Of a stretch of 64,000 nucleotides of DNA, positions 10,306 to 21,325 are shown piece by piece; the stretch's first letter is position 1; each line of letters opens with the position of its first letter. The notes below the pieces were generated by a model that was given only the letters and a program-made list of their open reading frames with translations, searched no databases and was not told the origin of the DNA. A program made the position numbers and the translations under genes. The DNA is from Cladochytrium replicatum (lineage: Eukaryota > Chytridiomycota > Chytridiomycetes > Cladochytriales > Cladochytriaceae). The stretch is from the NCBI GenBank assembly GCA_025526935.1, contig JAHLKD010000143.1:1-64000 (forward strand). The letters run 5' to 3'.

Positions 10306-10332
10306 ATGAGCTTTTGGGTCACCAAAGCTCAT
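10306..10332 (-). promoter_or_regulatory. Hairpin with GGTGACCCA loop, element B
   Basis: On the minus strand ATGAGCTTT and AAAGCTCAT form a perfect 9-bp stem around loop GGTGACCCA. The purine tract TCGAGGGGGCACC and LTR-B follow. It lies downstream of the gag-integrase stop codon. Confidence 0.75.
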
Positions 10333-10346
10333 GTCATCAGATAAAC

Positions 10347-13328
10347 TCAAAAAAGAATGAAAACACCTGCACGCTCCTTGTACTCTGCAACAGTGTCAGC
10401 TGAATGTTCTTCCAGTTCGTCAGCAGGTTCCCAGGAGTCATCAGAGGGCGGATAGCCTAACCAACGCACACGAAACTGGAGTTTCCCGCGATGTTTCCGG
10501 TGAGCCACTATTCGTTCGACTTCATACCATTCACCATCTTCTTCGAGCTCCGGTTCTGGCCTATCTCGACCTTGCTGCCGGGGAGCAGGAGGTTCATGCT
10601 TCTTCAACATTGAAACATGAAACCAAGGATTGACACGAGAAAACTTTTTGGGAAGTGCAAGACGGTAGGTGTCATACTTGCCCACTTCCTCAACGACAAA
10701 TGGACCAACCCAAGATTCCGATAGTTTCCGTTGATAGAACTTCATATGCTTGGTGGTGAGCATAACATCGTCTCCAACTTTGAATATTGGAATTGGCCTC
10801 TTAGTGTCCTGAGCTCTTTTATAATACTCCTGATATTCTGAATAAAGTGTAGTGCACTGGATTTGCAATTCCCTCAATCGATCGACTAGTCTTTCTGCAT
10901 CAGCTGACCGTAGGGCACGATGTTCTGACGAATCGATAAGGGCTCCTGGACCAGTGGGATTATATCCCAAATCCTGTTCAAATCTGGTAACTCCCAAAGG
11001 TTCATTACTGGCTCGAACTTGTGAATTGATTGCGAACTCAACCATCGGAAGGTAACGCTCCCATGCTAACCCACAGTCATCCCCATCGTACACTGCATCA
11101 GCTAATTTGGATAGAACTGCAACTGCCAATTTCACTGTGCTCTCTGCATATGGATTAGCCTGTGGATGATGAGCTGTACTAGAATGCTGCTCGATTCCCA
11201 ATCGCTTCAGGACTGTCTGCGTCATCCCACTAACAAAGGCAGATCCTCTATCTGATGTGAATCTCTCTGGTAAACCATGGAGTGGATAATATCTCTCGTA
11301 TATCAAATTGCCAACTTCTTCGGATGTTGGGTTGATGTTACACTTGTAGAGATGACATCGTGAAGAGAAGCAGCAGACTACAACAAGAATGCCAATCAAT
11401 GGATGACAACCACAGAATGGACCTGCATTGTCTAAAGATGAATGAGCCCAACGACCAGTTATGGCTGCAATATTCCGGAGGAAAGTTGAATGAGGGGGTG
11501 CTCGGGCATGATCTTGACACACCTGGCAACCTTTGACCCATCTCCTGATCTTATGCAGCATCTTTGGAAACCAGAAGACTGTAGCTAATGCAGCAAACAT
11601 TTTTTCAGCAGAAAAATGACCACCTCTTTCATGTCTATCCTGGAGGATAGTTGCTTCGGCAACCTCAGTTGGTACAAATACCTTCCAACCTCCAGCATTA
11701 TGATACAGAATATTATCTATAAATTCCCAAGAGGTGGCAAAGACTCGCTCTTGCTCACTGCACTGCTTCAAATCTCCATTATTTTTTTCTATAATTGCTA
11801 GATAACGCTGTGCTGGCTTTTCCAAATCCTGAACACGCTCACGCCTCCACTGTTCATCACGATCGTCCCACCAGCGTGACACTGCAGAATTATCTTTGAA
11901 CCGTAGCACCATAGCTTGAGCTTGCATTGGTTCTGTCCAAGCTTGACTAATTGCAACTTTTGTCACTGCTTTGAAAAACTTCCCTAACTCATTTGAGCTG
12001 GCATCATCAGCCTGGCCTGAAGAAGAAGTCCCAGCAAAAAGAGGTATGCTGTTTAGAGCATTCTGGTCTAACTTCTCTGATCGTTTGGTGAGAAGCCCAG
12101 TTTGTTGGAGTGCTGAAACAATTTCCAGTCCAATGTTTCCCTGTGGAGGGGAAGATTGGCCAACTGGAAAGCTCTGGAAAACATCCGCTGTAGGTCCATG
12201 ATAATCACTAGTTCCAAGTGTTTTCACTGTTGGTACAGCTGCATCTTTCAAAACAAATTGGGCAGATGGTAAAACTGGGGAAGCTTGTTGTGATGCCGAG
12301 TCCTTTGGTCCAAGCTCTTGCATATCAGAGTGCTGATCGTCAGATGATGATGACACTGCAAGTAATGCTCGAATCTGATCACGATCCCTCTTCAATCTGT
12401 CACATTCAGCAATTGATAAATCCAAAGCTTCACGCAATTTGTGGTTGGCCCTGCATTCTGCTCGCCACAGACCACAAAATCGATCTGCCAACGTTGGAGG
12501 TCCATTTTCGTTTTGTGAAGAGACCTCGCTCCCACGCCCGCTCTGCTGCGCCATTTCGCCGTCGGGTATGTTGGCGCGATCCAAACGAGTGCGAAGACTG
12601 GCTCCGGCAGCCTTCACTGAGGCCAATTCCGCCTCTACCAGTTCGGCCTCGATGCGGAGTTGGCTGGCAAGCTCTTGGGACACCTTCAACTGCTTCTCCA
12701 AGTCATCCAGAGCTGAAACTCGCTTTGCCTCCACCGATCGAGCCGTCTCTAGCTCCGCTGCAGCACTGGCTGCCTTGCGCCGTGCTTCCGCTGCATTCTC
12801 CTGTGCAACGCGAAGCTCTCGACAAGCACTAGCCAGTTCCTGCTGCAGGTCTGCCAAGTTTTGGCCAATTCCATCATGGTTCGATAAATCGGCATCCCAA
12901 AAATCGGTCTGGGTCTGGGAATCAGTCCAACGCTTCTCTCCATCGTCCTCGACATCAGGAACATCAATGGGATCAAGCTGATCCGTCGCCAGAACCAAGT
13001 TATCCGCAAGCGCCGAGCACTGCATCACAAGTGCATCGTTCTCGATTTCAAGCTGCTCGAGCGATACGGCCGATTCAGCGCGTCCCTCTTCACGCGCACG
13101 GTTTAGCAATTCCACAAGTGCATTCGGGACAGCGATCTGGCCAGATCCAATACTGGCCAAAAATCCAGCAACGTCCTCCAATGAATACATCAACAAAAAC
13201 GCATTCCTCCACGCATTGCGAGGTTCCCCCAAGCGCTCCGCAAGATGCCGCAATCGTTCCCGAGGTTCCAAAGGCTGTCCAACATGAGCCCTCGCCAAGC
13301 GATCCTGAACCCTCGAAGTTGTCGACAT
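10347..13328 (-). CDS. Gag-integrase fusion of LTR element B (chromodomain)
   Basis: One open frame of 993 codons starts at 'MSTTSRVQD'; an upstream ATG at 13475 would add 49 residues from the leader. The N-terminal half is coiled-coil-rich and gag-like. A capsid-like piece ('VSRWWDDRDEQW') is followed directly by integrase. The integrase has an HHCC finger ('DRHERGGHF', 'CQVCQDH'), the DDE core with D in 'LDNAGPF', D in 'SDRGSAFVS' and E in 'NPYAEST', then a C-terminal barrel and a chromodomain ('FRVRWLGYPPSDDSWEP'). Protease, reverse transcriptase and RNase H are absent, although gypsy pol normally places them between gag and integrase. The frame is nevertheless intact. The element is flanked by matching LTRs, so it is young. 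It would need reverse transcriptase in trans. Confidence 0.85.
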   Translation of the reverse strand: MSTTSRVQDRLARAHVGQPLEPRERLRHLAERLGEPRNAWRNAFLLMYSLEDVAGFLASIGSGQIAVPNALVELLNRAREEGRAESAVSLEQLEIENDALVMQCSALADNLVLATDQLDPIDVPDVEDDGEKRWTDSQTQTDFWDADLSNHDGIGQNLADLQQELASACRELRVAQENAAEARRKAASAAAELETARSVEAKRVSALDDLEKQLKVSQELASQLRIEAELVEAELASVKAAGASLRTRLDRANIPDGEMAQQSGRGSEVSSQNENGPPTLADRFCGLWRAECRANHKLREALDLSIAECDRLKRDRDQIRALLAVSSSSDDQHSDMQELGPKDSASQQASPVLPSAQFVLKDAAVPTVKTLGTSDYHGPTADVFQSFPVGQSSPPQGNIGLEIVSALQQTGLLTKRSEKLDQNALNSIPLFAGTSSSGQADDASSNELGKFFKAVTKVAISQAWTEPMQAQAMVLRFKDNSAVSRWWDDRDEQWRRERVQDLEKPAQRYLAIIEKNNGDLKQCSEQERVFATSWEFIDNILYHNAGGWKVFVPTEVAEATILQDRHERGGHFSAEKMFAALATVFWFPKMLHKIRRWVKGCQVCQDHARAPPHSTFLRNIAAITGRWAHSSLDNAGPFCGCHPLIGILVVVCCFSSRCHLYKCNINPTSEEVGNLIYERYYPLHGLPERFTSDRGSAFVSGMTQTVLKRLGIEQHSSTAHHPQANPYAESTVKLAVAVLSKLADAVYDGDDCGLAWERYLPMVEFAINSQVRASNEPLGVTRFEQDLGYNPTGPGALIDSSEHRALRSADAERLVDRLRELQIQCTTLYSEYQEYYKRAQDTKRPIPIFKVGDDVMLTTKHMKFYQRKLSESWVGPFVVEEVGKYDTYRLALPKKFSRVNPWFHVSMLKKHEPPAPRQQGRDRPEPELEEDGEWYEVERIVAHRKHRGKLQFRVRWLGYPPSDDSWEPADELEEHSADTVAEYKERAGVFILF

Positions 13329-13456
13329 ATTGTGCTCAGAAAAATGCGTAAAATAATCGAAACTGATCGCCCGTAATTCTGAGTAATCAGGGAAGTGTTT
13401 GTGTAGCCGGTAATACGTTCCTGAGTAAACGCACAAAAAGGTCCAAAAATGGTGGG

Positions 13457-13474
13457 TCCTGGATGAAACCACCA
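13457..13474 (-). promoter_or_regulatory. Primer-binding site of element B
   Basis: On the minus strand TGGTGGTTTCATCCAGGA follows the 5' LTR after two bases, exactly as in element A. This identity links the two elements as relatives using the same primer. Confidence 0.75.
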
Positions 13475-13476
13475 CC

Positions 13477-13945
13477 TGTTAAAAACCAAGGGCTTCTCCT
13501 GGCAGCGGTAGGGCGTGTTTAGCTGTACTTTAGCTAGCACAACAGCTCCAGGTTCCGTCTCTTGGCCCAGTTGAATATGGGGTGATGATAAAGCAAATTC
13601 CCTTGTTGCACACAAGCACTCTGTGGCTAATACAAATCAAGGCTGGGATTGCTAACCAGGAAGACTGTGGTGTGTGAGTGTTTGGTTTGTTCCACTGTCT
13701 CCTTTATTTATACCTGTGGTGTGTGAGTGTTTGGTTTGTTCCACTGTCTCAAGGAACCAGCCACCCTCACACCGCAATAAATATTCCCACACAGAAGAAT
13801 ATTCAACAATTACAATAAAGAAAATAAACAGCATGACTGCCCAAAACATAAATCGAGCAATAGCATAAAAACTTCTCAAGCCCAAGAGAAAAGCCTATTG
13901 CACAAAACAATGGGTAAGCCCTCCAAGGGTACACAGAATTTAACA
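13477..13945 (-). mobile_element. LTR-B, 5' copy
   Basis: This 469-bp LTR, read on the minus strand, begins TGTTAAATTC and ends GGTTTTTAACA. The right side is flanked by the CTGTT target duplication. Confidence 0.88.
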
Positions 13946-14316
13946 CTGTTCTCCTAGGTGTGTATATGCCTAATAATCAGACAGGCTATACACTACACCC
14001 AAGCTGGTCCGGCAACCAGGGAATGCTGTGGTCAAAGACATTGGTCACATCAACTCCTATAATCAAGAAAAGTGAACTGTGCCTGTGGACATACCTGCAT
14101 TGGTCACATCAACTCAAAGGACCAAGCCACACTACATTCCCCACTAAATGCCACCATCACTACACAGAACCTGCCAAACATGGAAATAATTACATGAAAT
14201 ACAAGTCCATAAATAATAACGAAGAGGGATTGACAAAAAAACTCTCAGATCAAAGAGAAAAAAGACAACCCAAAGGATAACTTGTAGCGAACAGTCTGAT
14301 ATGCTACTTTTTAACA
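13946..14316 (-). mobile_element. Older solo LTR-A, right part
   Basis: This is the continuation of 7370-7471 after the CTGTT duplication. It is LTR-A in minus orientation with scattered substitutions relative to the intact copies ('CTCCTAGGTG' versus 'CTCCCAGGTG'), so it is older. It ends TTTTTAACA and is followed by TTCAA. Confidence 0.85.
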
Positions 14317-14998
14317 TTCAATATCTGCAGTTTCAGATGTTTCAGGGTTGGTTAGATGATGATGCCCTCATATGGTTCACTCTATGTTGTCATTCTTTCT
14401 TAACCAGGAAAGCATTTTCGTTGTTCTCCTGTTCCTTTCCACAATCCCTTCCTCTTCCCGGCTGCAAATGTTGTGGTTCCCAAACCTTTGATGTTATTGC
14501 AAATCACTTTCACCAATTAGGCTCATCTGGCTATGCTTCTATAGCTGCTAGCTTTGCTCCCCTTGCATCTGCCCACCCTCATGCGCTAGCAATTGCTCCT
14601 CCATGCTTCCCTATTTCGTCAATCTTGAGGCTTCTGCAGTATCGTCTTGGATGCTTGTTTTATCACCCCCGCAAGCAGTGTTGTCACTGCTGGACTGCAA
14701 CTCTCTCTAGATCTCATGTTTCAGAATAATTGAGTCTCAATCTGTTGTTGCCTCATGTTCCTGTTCCTGTTTTGCAGCTTCCGCTTGATGTTGCGATCGA
14801 CAAGCTTCGTCCACTTTGCATTCTCAACCCCCTAATCGTTTTTGGACAGCGAGATGAGAATGTGCGCCAAACAACAGAGATGTATTCTTCAAAACCAGTT
14901 ATCATAAAAACAGCGAGGCGCAATTCTTTTAAACCAAAGGTGCATGAACTTAAAGGAAAAAAAAGTCCAAACATTTTTTGAGTCAAAAAAATATTTTG
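14317..14998. other. Intergenic, with an unassigned 142-codon frame
   Basis: A plus-strand open frame (14301-14729) begins inside the LTR end and contains 'GCKCCGSQTFDVIANHF'. This vaguely resembles the cysteine/histidine tail of some non-LTR retrotransposons. It has no credible start, so it may be a scrap. The remainder up to the NAB2 stop codon shows nothing recognisable. Confidence 0.3.
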
Positions 14999-16555
14999 TC
15001 ACTCGGCAACGACTTTCTCAATTTCATCTCCTTCCACTGCAAACAACCTCGCCGAAATATGCGTCTGCGCATTTCCGTTCGCGGATCTCCTGTACTTCTC
15101 TGACGCGTTCTTCATCTCCACGACCGGCCCGTGCTTGAACCTGCACCCCGGTCGCGTGCAGAATGGTTCGTAACGGCACGGGATCTCCGACTCCGGCCCA
15201 GTCGCACTCCCTGCAGCTGGGACCGCCTGCACTGACGTTGCAAACGGTACGGAAGATGCGAGGATCGACGAGTACGGGTGTACGTAGGGGCACTACAAAA
15301 AGTTGGAGTTTCAACATCTCGAACCGTCCGGCCTGTTCATCACTATTGAAAGCTTACCTGCGGGTTAGAGCAGTTGGGGTAGAATTTGCAAGGAATGTTC
15401 AGCTGCGGCCTGCTCGCCCCCGGGCCTGCACCCCCCATTCTCGCGAGCGACGCGGGGCTCGGATGCGCAAAATGGCACCCCGGACGCGTGCACATGGCTC
15501 CAAACCTGCATGGCGTCAGGCCCGGGATTGACCCAGTCGCAGCGACGACGGGCGCGGGTGTCGGATGGATGTACAGGCACGTTTCTGCGGTGTTGGGGCA
15601 ATTCGGGTATGCCGCGCACGGCTGGGTCGGGTGGAAGAACTCGCAGCCCTCGCGCGTGCATTTTGGGAAGAAGCGACATCGCATCGGTGCTGGGGGTGGG
15701 TTATCGTTCGCGATCGTGAATGTGGTGTTGTCGACTCGCCGGCGGCCGGCGGGAAGTGGACGCGAGAGCGGGTCGGGGGGAGTTGCAGCTGGAGGCTCTG
15801 GACCCAGATCCCACACAATCTTTGAGAATTTGGCTGGACGCTCGTCAGCGCTTTCCGCATTTGAAGAAATGTTTGGAGCTGAGTATGCTGTTTGTTTTGG
15901 TGTGTCTGAATCGAGCGTTCGTTTTCGGGACGGCGAGCTTTGTTGGTCATGAGGAGTTTCTGCGGGATAGGTTTCTATGGAAATTCGTCAAGCAGGATTC
16001 AAGATATGTTGCCCTCATCGTGCATACCACCATCATCGAAATCCTCCGCGTCAGGGTCCAGTTGAACCACGTCCTCCTCTGATGCGTATTGCACGGCCTG
16101 CGACCCGCCGTTTGTTTCTGGCTGTCCGGCAACCATACTCAAACCATGAGTGAAAATCCAATCCACAAAGTTGCTCGGATCATTGTCATCTCCCAAAACT
16201 GAGAAACGATCAGTACAGAAAACGAAATATCAAGATGCGTCTAGACTTACTGTCAGAGAGTTCGGTGTAAACCTCTCCACGAGTCTAGAAGAAATGGATT
16301 AGAAATGCGTTTCACGAAGGAAAAGCAGCAGCAGAGCAATCTCTCACCCGTCCGTGAGCGACCATCACAAAAATGAAATCTGGTAGATCGTCATCGTTAA
16401 GCTCGAGCTGTTGGAGAACCTGGACTCTCAATTCCTCCTGCAATTTAAAGAGTTTGATGGGTTGGTAACAGTAGGCGGGCACCGTTTACCTTGAACCGTT
16501 CGGCAGCGTCAGTCCCTAGTGCGAACTCTGGGAATTTCGTGTCGTTCAGCGGCAT
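14999..16555 (-). CDS. NAB2: NAB2/ZC3H14-type poly(A) RNA-binding CCCH zinc-finger protein
   Basis: Nuclear poly(A)-RNA-binding protein that controls tail length and mRNA export. Six exons (16555-16490, 16437-16348, 16284-16251, 16198-16028, 15959-15358, 15292-14999) give 418 residues with phase conserved at every GT-AG junction. The N-terminus has the Nab2 PWI-like helical domain ('LPDFIFVMVAHG', 'NFVDWIFTHGLS'). An acidic linker follows ('EDFDDGG'). The C-terminal half has five CCCH fingers of spacing C-x5-C-x4/6-C-x3-H, such as 'CRFFPKCTREGCEFFH' and 'CRYEPFCTRPGCRFKH'. One finger is completed across the last intron. Yeast Nab2 has seven fingers and ZC3H14 five, so this resembles the animal count. 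The start is the first ATG of the conserved domain. Confidence 0.88.
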
Positions 16556-16793
16556 CAGATCGTTGAGACGAGCAACTGGAGAAAAGGACGACGCGAGAAG
16601 AGACGAGACGTGGGGCAGCAATTTGGAAAAAAAAACTAAACTGGATTGTATTGTTGCATTGTTGCATTGAAAAGGAAAAGAAAACTGGATTGCCTTGTTG
16701 CATTGTTGCATTGTTTTTTATTTTGTATTTCAGATTATTGGCTTTCAGCAATGATGTCGATGATGACGACGATCAGCATATGTTAATAAATAC

Positions 16794-19700
16794 TCAGAAT
16801 GTCTGGCTGATCCGCTGTCCCTTGGCAGCCCGTGAAATCCGCCATTCGTTCGGTTTCTCGTATCTAGCAATAATCGCATTCAGTAAAATCGCCTTTCAAA
16901 AAACACTCTAAATTATACCTGTTGAACAACGGCTCAAGCTTCTCCTGCCGCTTCCTCTTTGATATCTTGTTCGGATCTGTAACCTTGAAGAACGTCGGCG
17001 CAGCCTCAACCAACCACTTGGGTTCCAGCGCAACCACTTCCCGCATATACTCCTTCGTCGTCAGCACCAGCTCGTGATAGATCACCCACTCCGGCTGCCG
17101 ATTGAACAGCGCCGACGAAGGATGGATATACACCGGCGTCCCCTCCACAAGCGTCTTGTACCCCTCCTGCGGATCCTTCTTCGCAGCGTGCCGGAAATAC
17201 CCGCCCGCGATCGCACGCACGACTTTCCCGAAATTCCGCCCGCAAGACACCACGTCCTGCTTGTACCGGTCCATGATCCCCATGAGCTGCTTCCGCACGT
17301 CCTGCGCTCGTCGCATGTTCCGTGCCTGGATGTAATTCTCGTAGCACCATGCGTTGTTGAAATTCGACGCTTTCCACGCATTGTACACAGTGAGCAAGGT
17401 TAGATGGTCACCCTCCGGTTGGTGGAACTTGGCTTTCTTCTGGTCGGCTTCGGACTGCTTCTCCTTGGGCCTGTAGAACACATTCTGGACGTTCAGCATC
17501 GCGACGATGGTAAGAATCTCGTCTGAGCAGCCCAGCTCGACAGATGTTATCAGCATCTTGGCGAGAGAGGGGTCCAGTGGAAACTCGGCCATCTTCCGTC
17601 CAAGCTTCGTCAGCAGTCCCTCTGAATCCAGTGCGCTGAGTTGGTATAGAAGCTCCATCGCTGTGATCATCGTCTGCACTGGCGGGGGGTCGAGGAACCC
17701 AAAGTTGATCAGGTCGTTGATCCCCATCGCTTTCAGCTGCAGCACAGCGTGCGACAAGTTCATCCGCTGAATCTCGGGCACCGGGTGCGGGAGCATCTCG
17801 TTCAAATACGCAGCTTCCGTGTACAATCGATAGCACTTGCCCGGACCCGTCCGCCCGGCACGGCCAGATCGCTGCCGTGCCTGTGCCTGTGAAATCGGAA
17901 CGACGACCAAAGCGTCCATACCCAATTTCGCATCGTAAGTGTTCTGCTTCACAAAGCCCGGGTCGACGACATAATAGATACCGTCGATTGTAATCGACGT
18001 CTCCGCAATATTAGTCGCCAAAATCACCTTTCGCGACCCTGGTGGCGCCGGATCGAAAATCTTGCTCTGCATCTCCGAAGGAAGCGCAGAGTACACCGGA
18101 AGGATGATGAGTTCCGGAACCATCGGACCCAACGCTTTCATCCTCTCGTACAAAATCTCGCACGACGTATCAATCTCTTCCTGACCCGTGAGGAACACAA
18201 GGACATCCCCTGGCGGCTCCGACAGATGGATTTGCATCACAGTGATGAGCGCGGAGTCCAGGTAATCCGGCTCCGGCTCCTTTGCATACAAAATTTCGAC
18301 CGGGAACGCACGTCCCTCGATTGTCAAGATCGGGCATTTGTAAAAGTAATTCGAAAACTTTGTCGCTTCCAACGTCGCCGAGGTGACAATGATCTTCAAA
18401 TCAGGCCGGCGCTTCACCGTGCGTTTCAGCAACCCGAACAACACGTCCGTGTTGATCGTGCGCTCGTGCGCCTCGTCGAGAATCATCACCGCGTACTTCT
18501 CAAGGTTGGAATCCAACAAGCACTCACGCATCAGCATCCCCTCGGTCATAAACTTGATCTTGGTCTGCGGCGACGTGCAGTCCTCAAACCGAATCGAGTA
18601 CCCGACCTCTTGCCCAAGCCTGCACCCCACTTCTTCCGCAACTCGTTTCGCGACGGACATGGCCGCCACACGTCGAGGCTGCGTGCACCCGATCATCCCG
18701 CGGTTCGCAAAACCCTCTTCAGCAAGGTACTGTGCCATCTGCGTCGTTTTGCCCGAACCCGTGTCGCCGACCACAACCAGGATCTGGTTATCCTGCACAG
18801 CGCGAATGAACGTCTCGCGATGCTTGAAGATCGGGAGCGACTCCCGCTGCTCCTTGATCGACAACGTCGTGATCTTCCCAAACGTCGTGGCGTTGTTGAA
18901 AGTCTTCTTCCTCCACTCGGGAACGTCGTCTGCGGTCCGTCCAAAAGTTTTGAGATCCTGTGCGAAATGGCGGTCCCCGGAATCGGGTAAGGGGTCTACC
19001 CATGGTCGGTTGAGGTCGGCGGGGATAGCTTCGAAGGCAGCGGCTTGCTGCTGCTGTCGTAGCTCCCGCCGCTCTTTCGCGAGCGACGCACCTGCCAACG
19101 CGGCTCTGTTCAGCGTTCCGTCTGGGTTCTTTACGATCTTCACGGGACTGATCTGTACAGCGCCTTTGATCTGTCCTTTCAAGAACAAAGGTTCCTCTTC
19201 GCGAATTTCAATGTCGAGCTCCTCTTCTTTCTCCTCGTAATTCAGCAAGCCGCCTTGCTCCTCATCGAAGGTCGGGTAGTCCTTTGGATCCAGCACACCA
19301 GACGCGATGAGTTGCCTGATTTCCCAGCGCTCCGGAGAAGAAATCCTTTTCATCCGCGACCCCGAGGTTTTAGGGCCATCGTCTTCCATCACAGGCACCC
19401 CGCGAGTCGGAGCTCCTCCTCCTCCTCCCTCCGGCCGCTCAGGATTCCTAAGCGACTCGGCTTCCATTTCTTCCCTCGTCTTTACACGCAGGTTCGGCGT
19501 AAGATCTTTTCCAGTGACTTGGTCCACGTCCTTCATCGATAATCCAATGCGGTTCCCAGCGACAGACATGACTTTAACTTTCACCTTTTGCCGCCGCTGA
19601 ACCACCTCGCCGGCATTGTTGATCCTTCCTCCGCCGGCACGCAGATTACTCACATGCACCATCCCCTCGACACGCTTGCCGCGGATCCCGTGCAGCGTTA

Positions 19701-20514
19701 CAAAGGCACCGAAATCCCGAATATTTGAGACTTCGCCGTCGTATATTTTGTAGAGCACGGGTTCGTCGTCAAGTGTATCATCTCGACGACCGTGCTCCCG
19801 CCGCGGAGGACTTCGACTCCTGTTCCGTCCGTACGGACTCCGGCTGCGATTCCTCCCGTACGGGGGGCTCCTGCTTCGATTCCTGGTATCCCTATCGCGT
19901 CTCTTCCTCCCATCCAGCTCGTCGCGACCATACCTATCGTCATCCTTTCCTTCGTCTTCTCTCCTCCTCTTCCGATCATTCTCGTTTCCCTTGCTCCTCA
20001 TCAGCTCCTCCAGCTCCTGAATCCCCTTCGCAGCCGCATCCAGATCCTCAACAAGCGCTTTCACCCTCCCCTCGTCATCCTCCAACGCCAGCCCCGGAAA
20101 CATCTCCCTCCTCGCCCTCATCTTCTCCTCTTCGTCTGTATCCCATCCCGTGTCCGCTTTAACTTCCTCCTCCACCGCCGTTGCCGTATCGACTTTGGTT
20201 TTCCCTTTATCCTTTTTCTTTGATTCGGGGGTCGGCATGAGGGTGCGGATGAGACGGTCGAGGTTCAGCACGAACGAGTCGGAAAAGTCTGCGCCAGCCG
20301 CTGCGAGGGACGTCTTGAATCCGTCGTAGGACTTGGATTGCTTGTGCAGGGAGATGATGAACTCGGCGAGGGTCTTGTCGCTGATGCCGGTGTGGTTGAG
20401 GAGTTCGTTAGCGACTTTTGAGACGAGGGAGAGGAATTCGAGGCGTTCGATGTCGGACATGTTGTCCTTGTCGTTGGGCTTGGGAGCCTTTGAGGGCCTT
20501 GACTTTTTGGGCAT
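16794..20514 (-). CDS. PRP22: Prp22/DHX8 spliceosomal DEAH-box ATPase
   Basis: DEAH-box ATPase that releases mRNA from the spliceosome after the second step. Two exons (20514-16919, 16863-16794) give 1221 residues. The short last exon restores the conserved C-terminus '[18 protein letters not shown]', which would be lost by reading through the 55-nt intron. An N-terminal helical domain comes first, then an acidic region. A serine/arginine tract follows in which 'YGRNRSRSP' is tandemly repeated around residues 210-240. An S1 RNA-binding domain sits at about 255-325 ('[18 protein letters not shown]'). Helicase motifs are Walker A '[10 protein letters not shown]' (about 583), 'DEAH' (about 678), 'SAT' and '[17 protein letters not shown]'. 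The S1 domain and the length distinguish it from Prp2, Prp16 and Prp43. Confidence 0.95.
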
Positions 20515-20687
20515 CGCGGAAGATGAGGGTGGATTTGGTTCACGTGGGAGATGAAAAGTTTTTGAAGTCGCAGATCTGGGAAGAGATATTTATATCGACA
20601 CATCTTGGCTACTAAGGTATGCATGAGGTAATGAGGTTGATATACAGAGTCGAAAGGTAATAGCTGATGACTGACACACTTCCAAAC

Positions 20688-21325
20688 CTAGGCATCCATC
20701 ACTCCGGCGTTGGCGTAAATGAATCTCAGATCGCTCAACACCATCAGCATAAAAACAACCATGTAATCCATTCCCTCGGCAATCCGAATCACTCGATACT
20801 TCCTAAAGACACCTTCCTCCTCGATCCCCACGAGCTCCGATCTCCCGTCGGGTCCAATCACAGTGACCGACCCTCGAATCATATGGCTCTCATACTTTAC
20901 ATCATACTCCAGTCCATCCTTGAGGCTCTTCACCTTGGCGGCGAAGTTTTTTCGGCCAAAGATGCCAAGCCCTCGGACCTTAAACTATCACATCACGTAG
21001 GAGTCAATTCTGGGGCAACCACTACCTTTTGATGTGTGAAGGAGCTCACCAAGCGACGACCCGTTTGATCCAGCACGGGGCGATGTCCGTTGAACCGAGT
21101 CTCCTGGATAGAGCATATCCTCGCTCCGGTTGCACCATCTTCAAACTCCAGCTGCTTGTTGGCTCTCAAGAGTTTTTGGGAGGTGTGGTGATGTTCCAAG
21201 TATGCGAACGGAAGAAATCGGTCCAGGGGGTAGACGTTGAGGTCGATTCCACCTTCAGGAGCAATGTACCTTTCTCCGAAGACTGGCAACTCGAAAGGGG
21301 TGAGGGAAGGTATGGAAGCGAGCAT
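20688..21325 (-). CDS. Conserved-looking protein, possible LURP-one/tubby-like fold
   Basis: Two exons (21325-21026 and 20984-20688) joined by a 41-nt GT-AG intron give 198 residues in frame ('VSSFTHQK' joined to 'FKVRGLGIFG'). The body alternates short strands and turns, with 'VTVIGPDGRSELVGI' and a hydrophobic C-terminus 'MDYMVVFMLMVLSDLRF'. That pattern recalls LURP-one/scramblase-like beta barrels ending in a helix. The match is impressionistic, and I do not name a function. There is no signal peptide. The gene lies 173 bp upstream of PRP22 on the same strand and is divergent from the amino-acid transporter. Confidence 0.6.

Noticed and set aside
18226-19240. Frames of 254 and 285 codons antisense to PRP22
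   Set aside because: They are shadows of a well-conserved DEAH helicase; no motif is visible.
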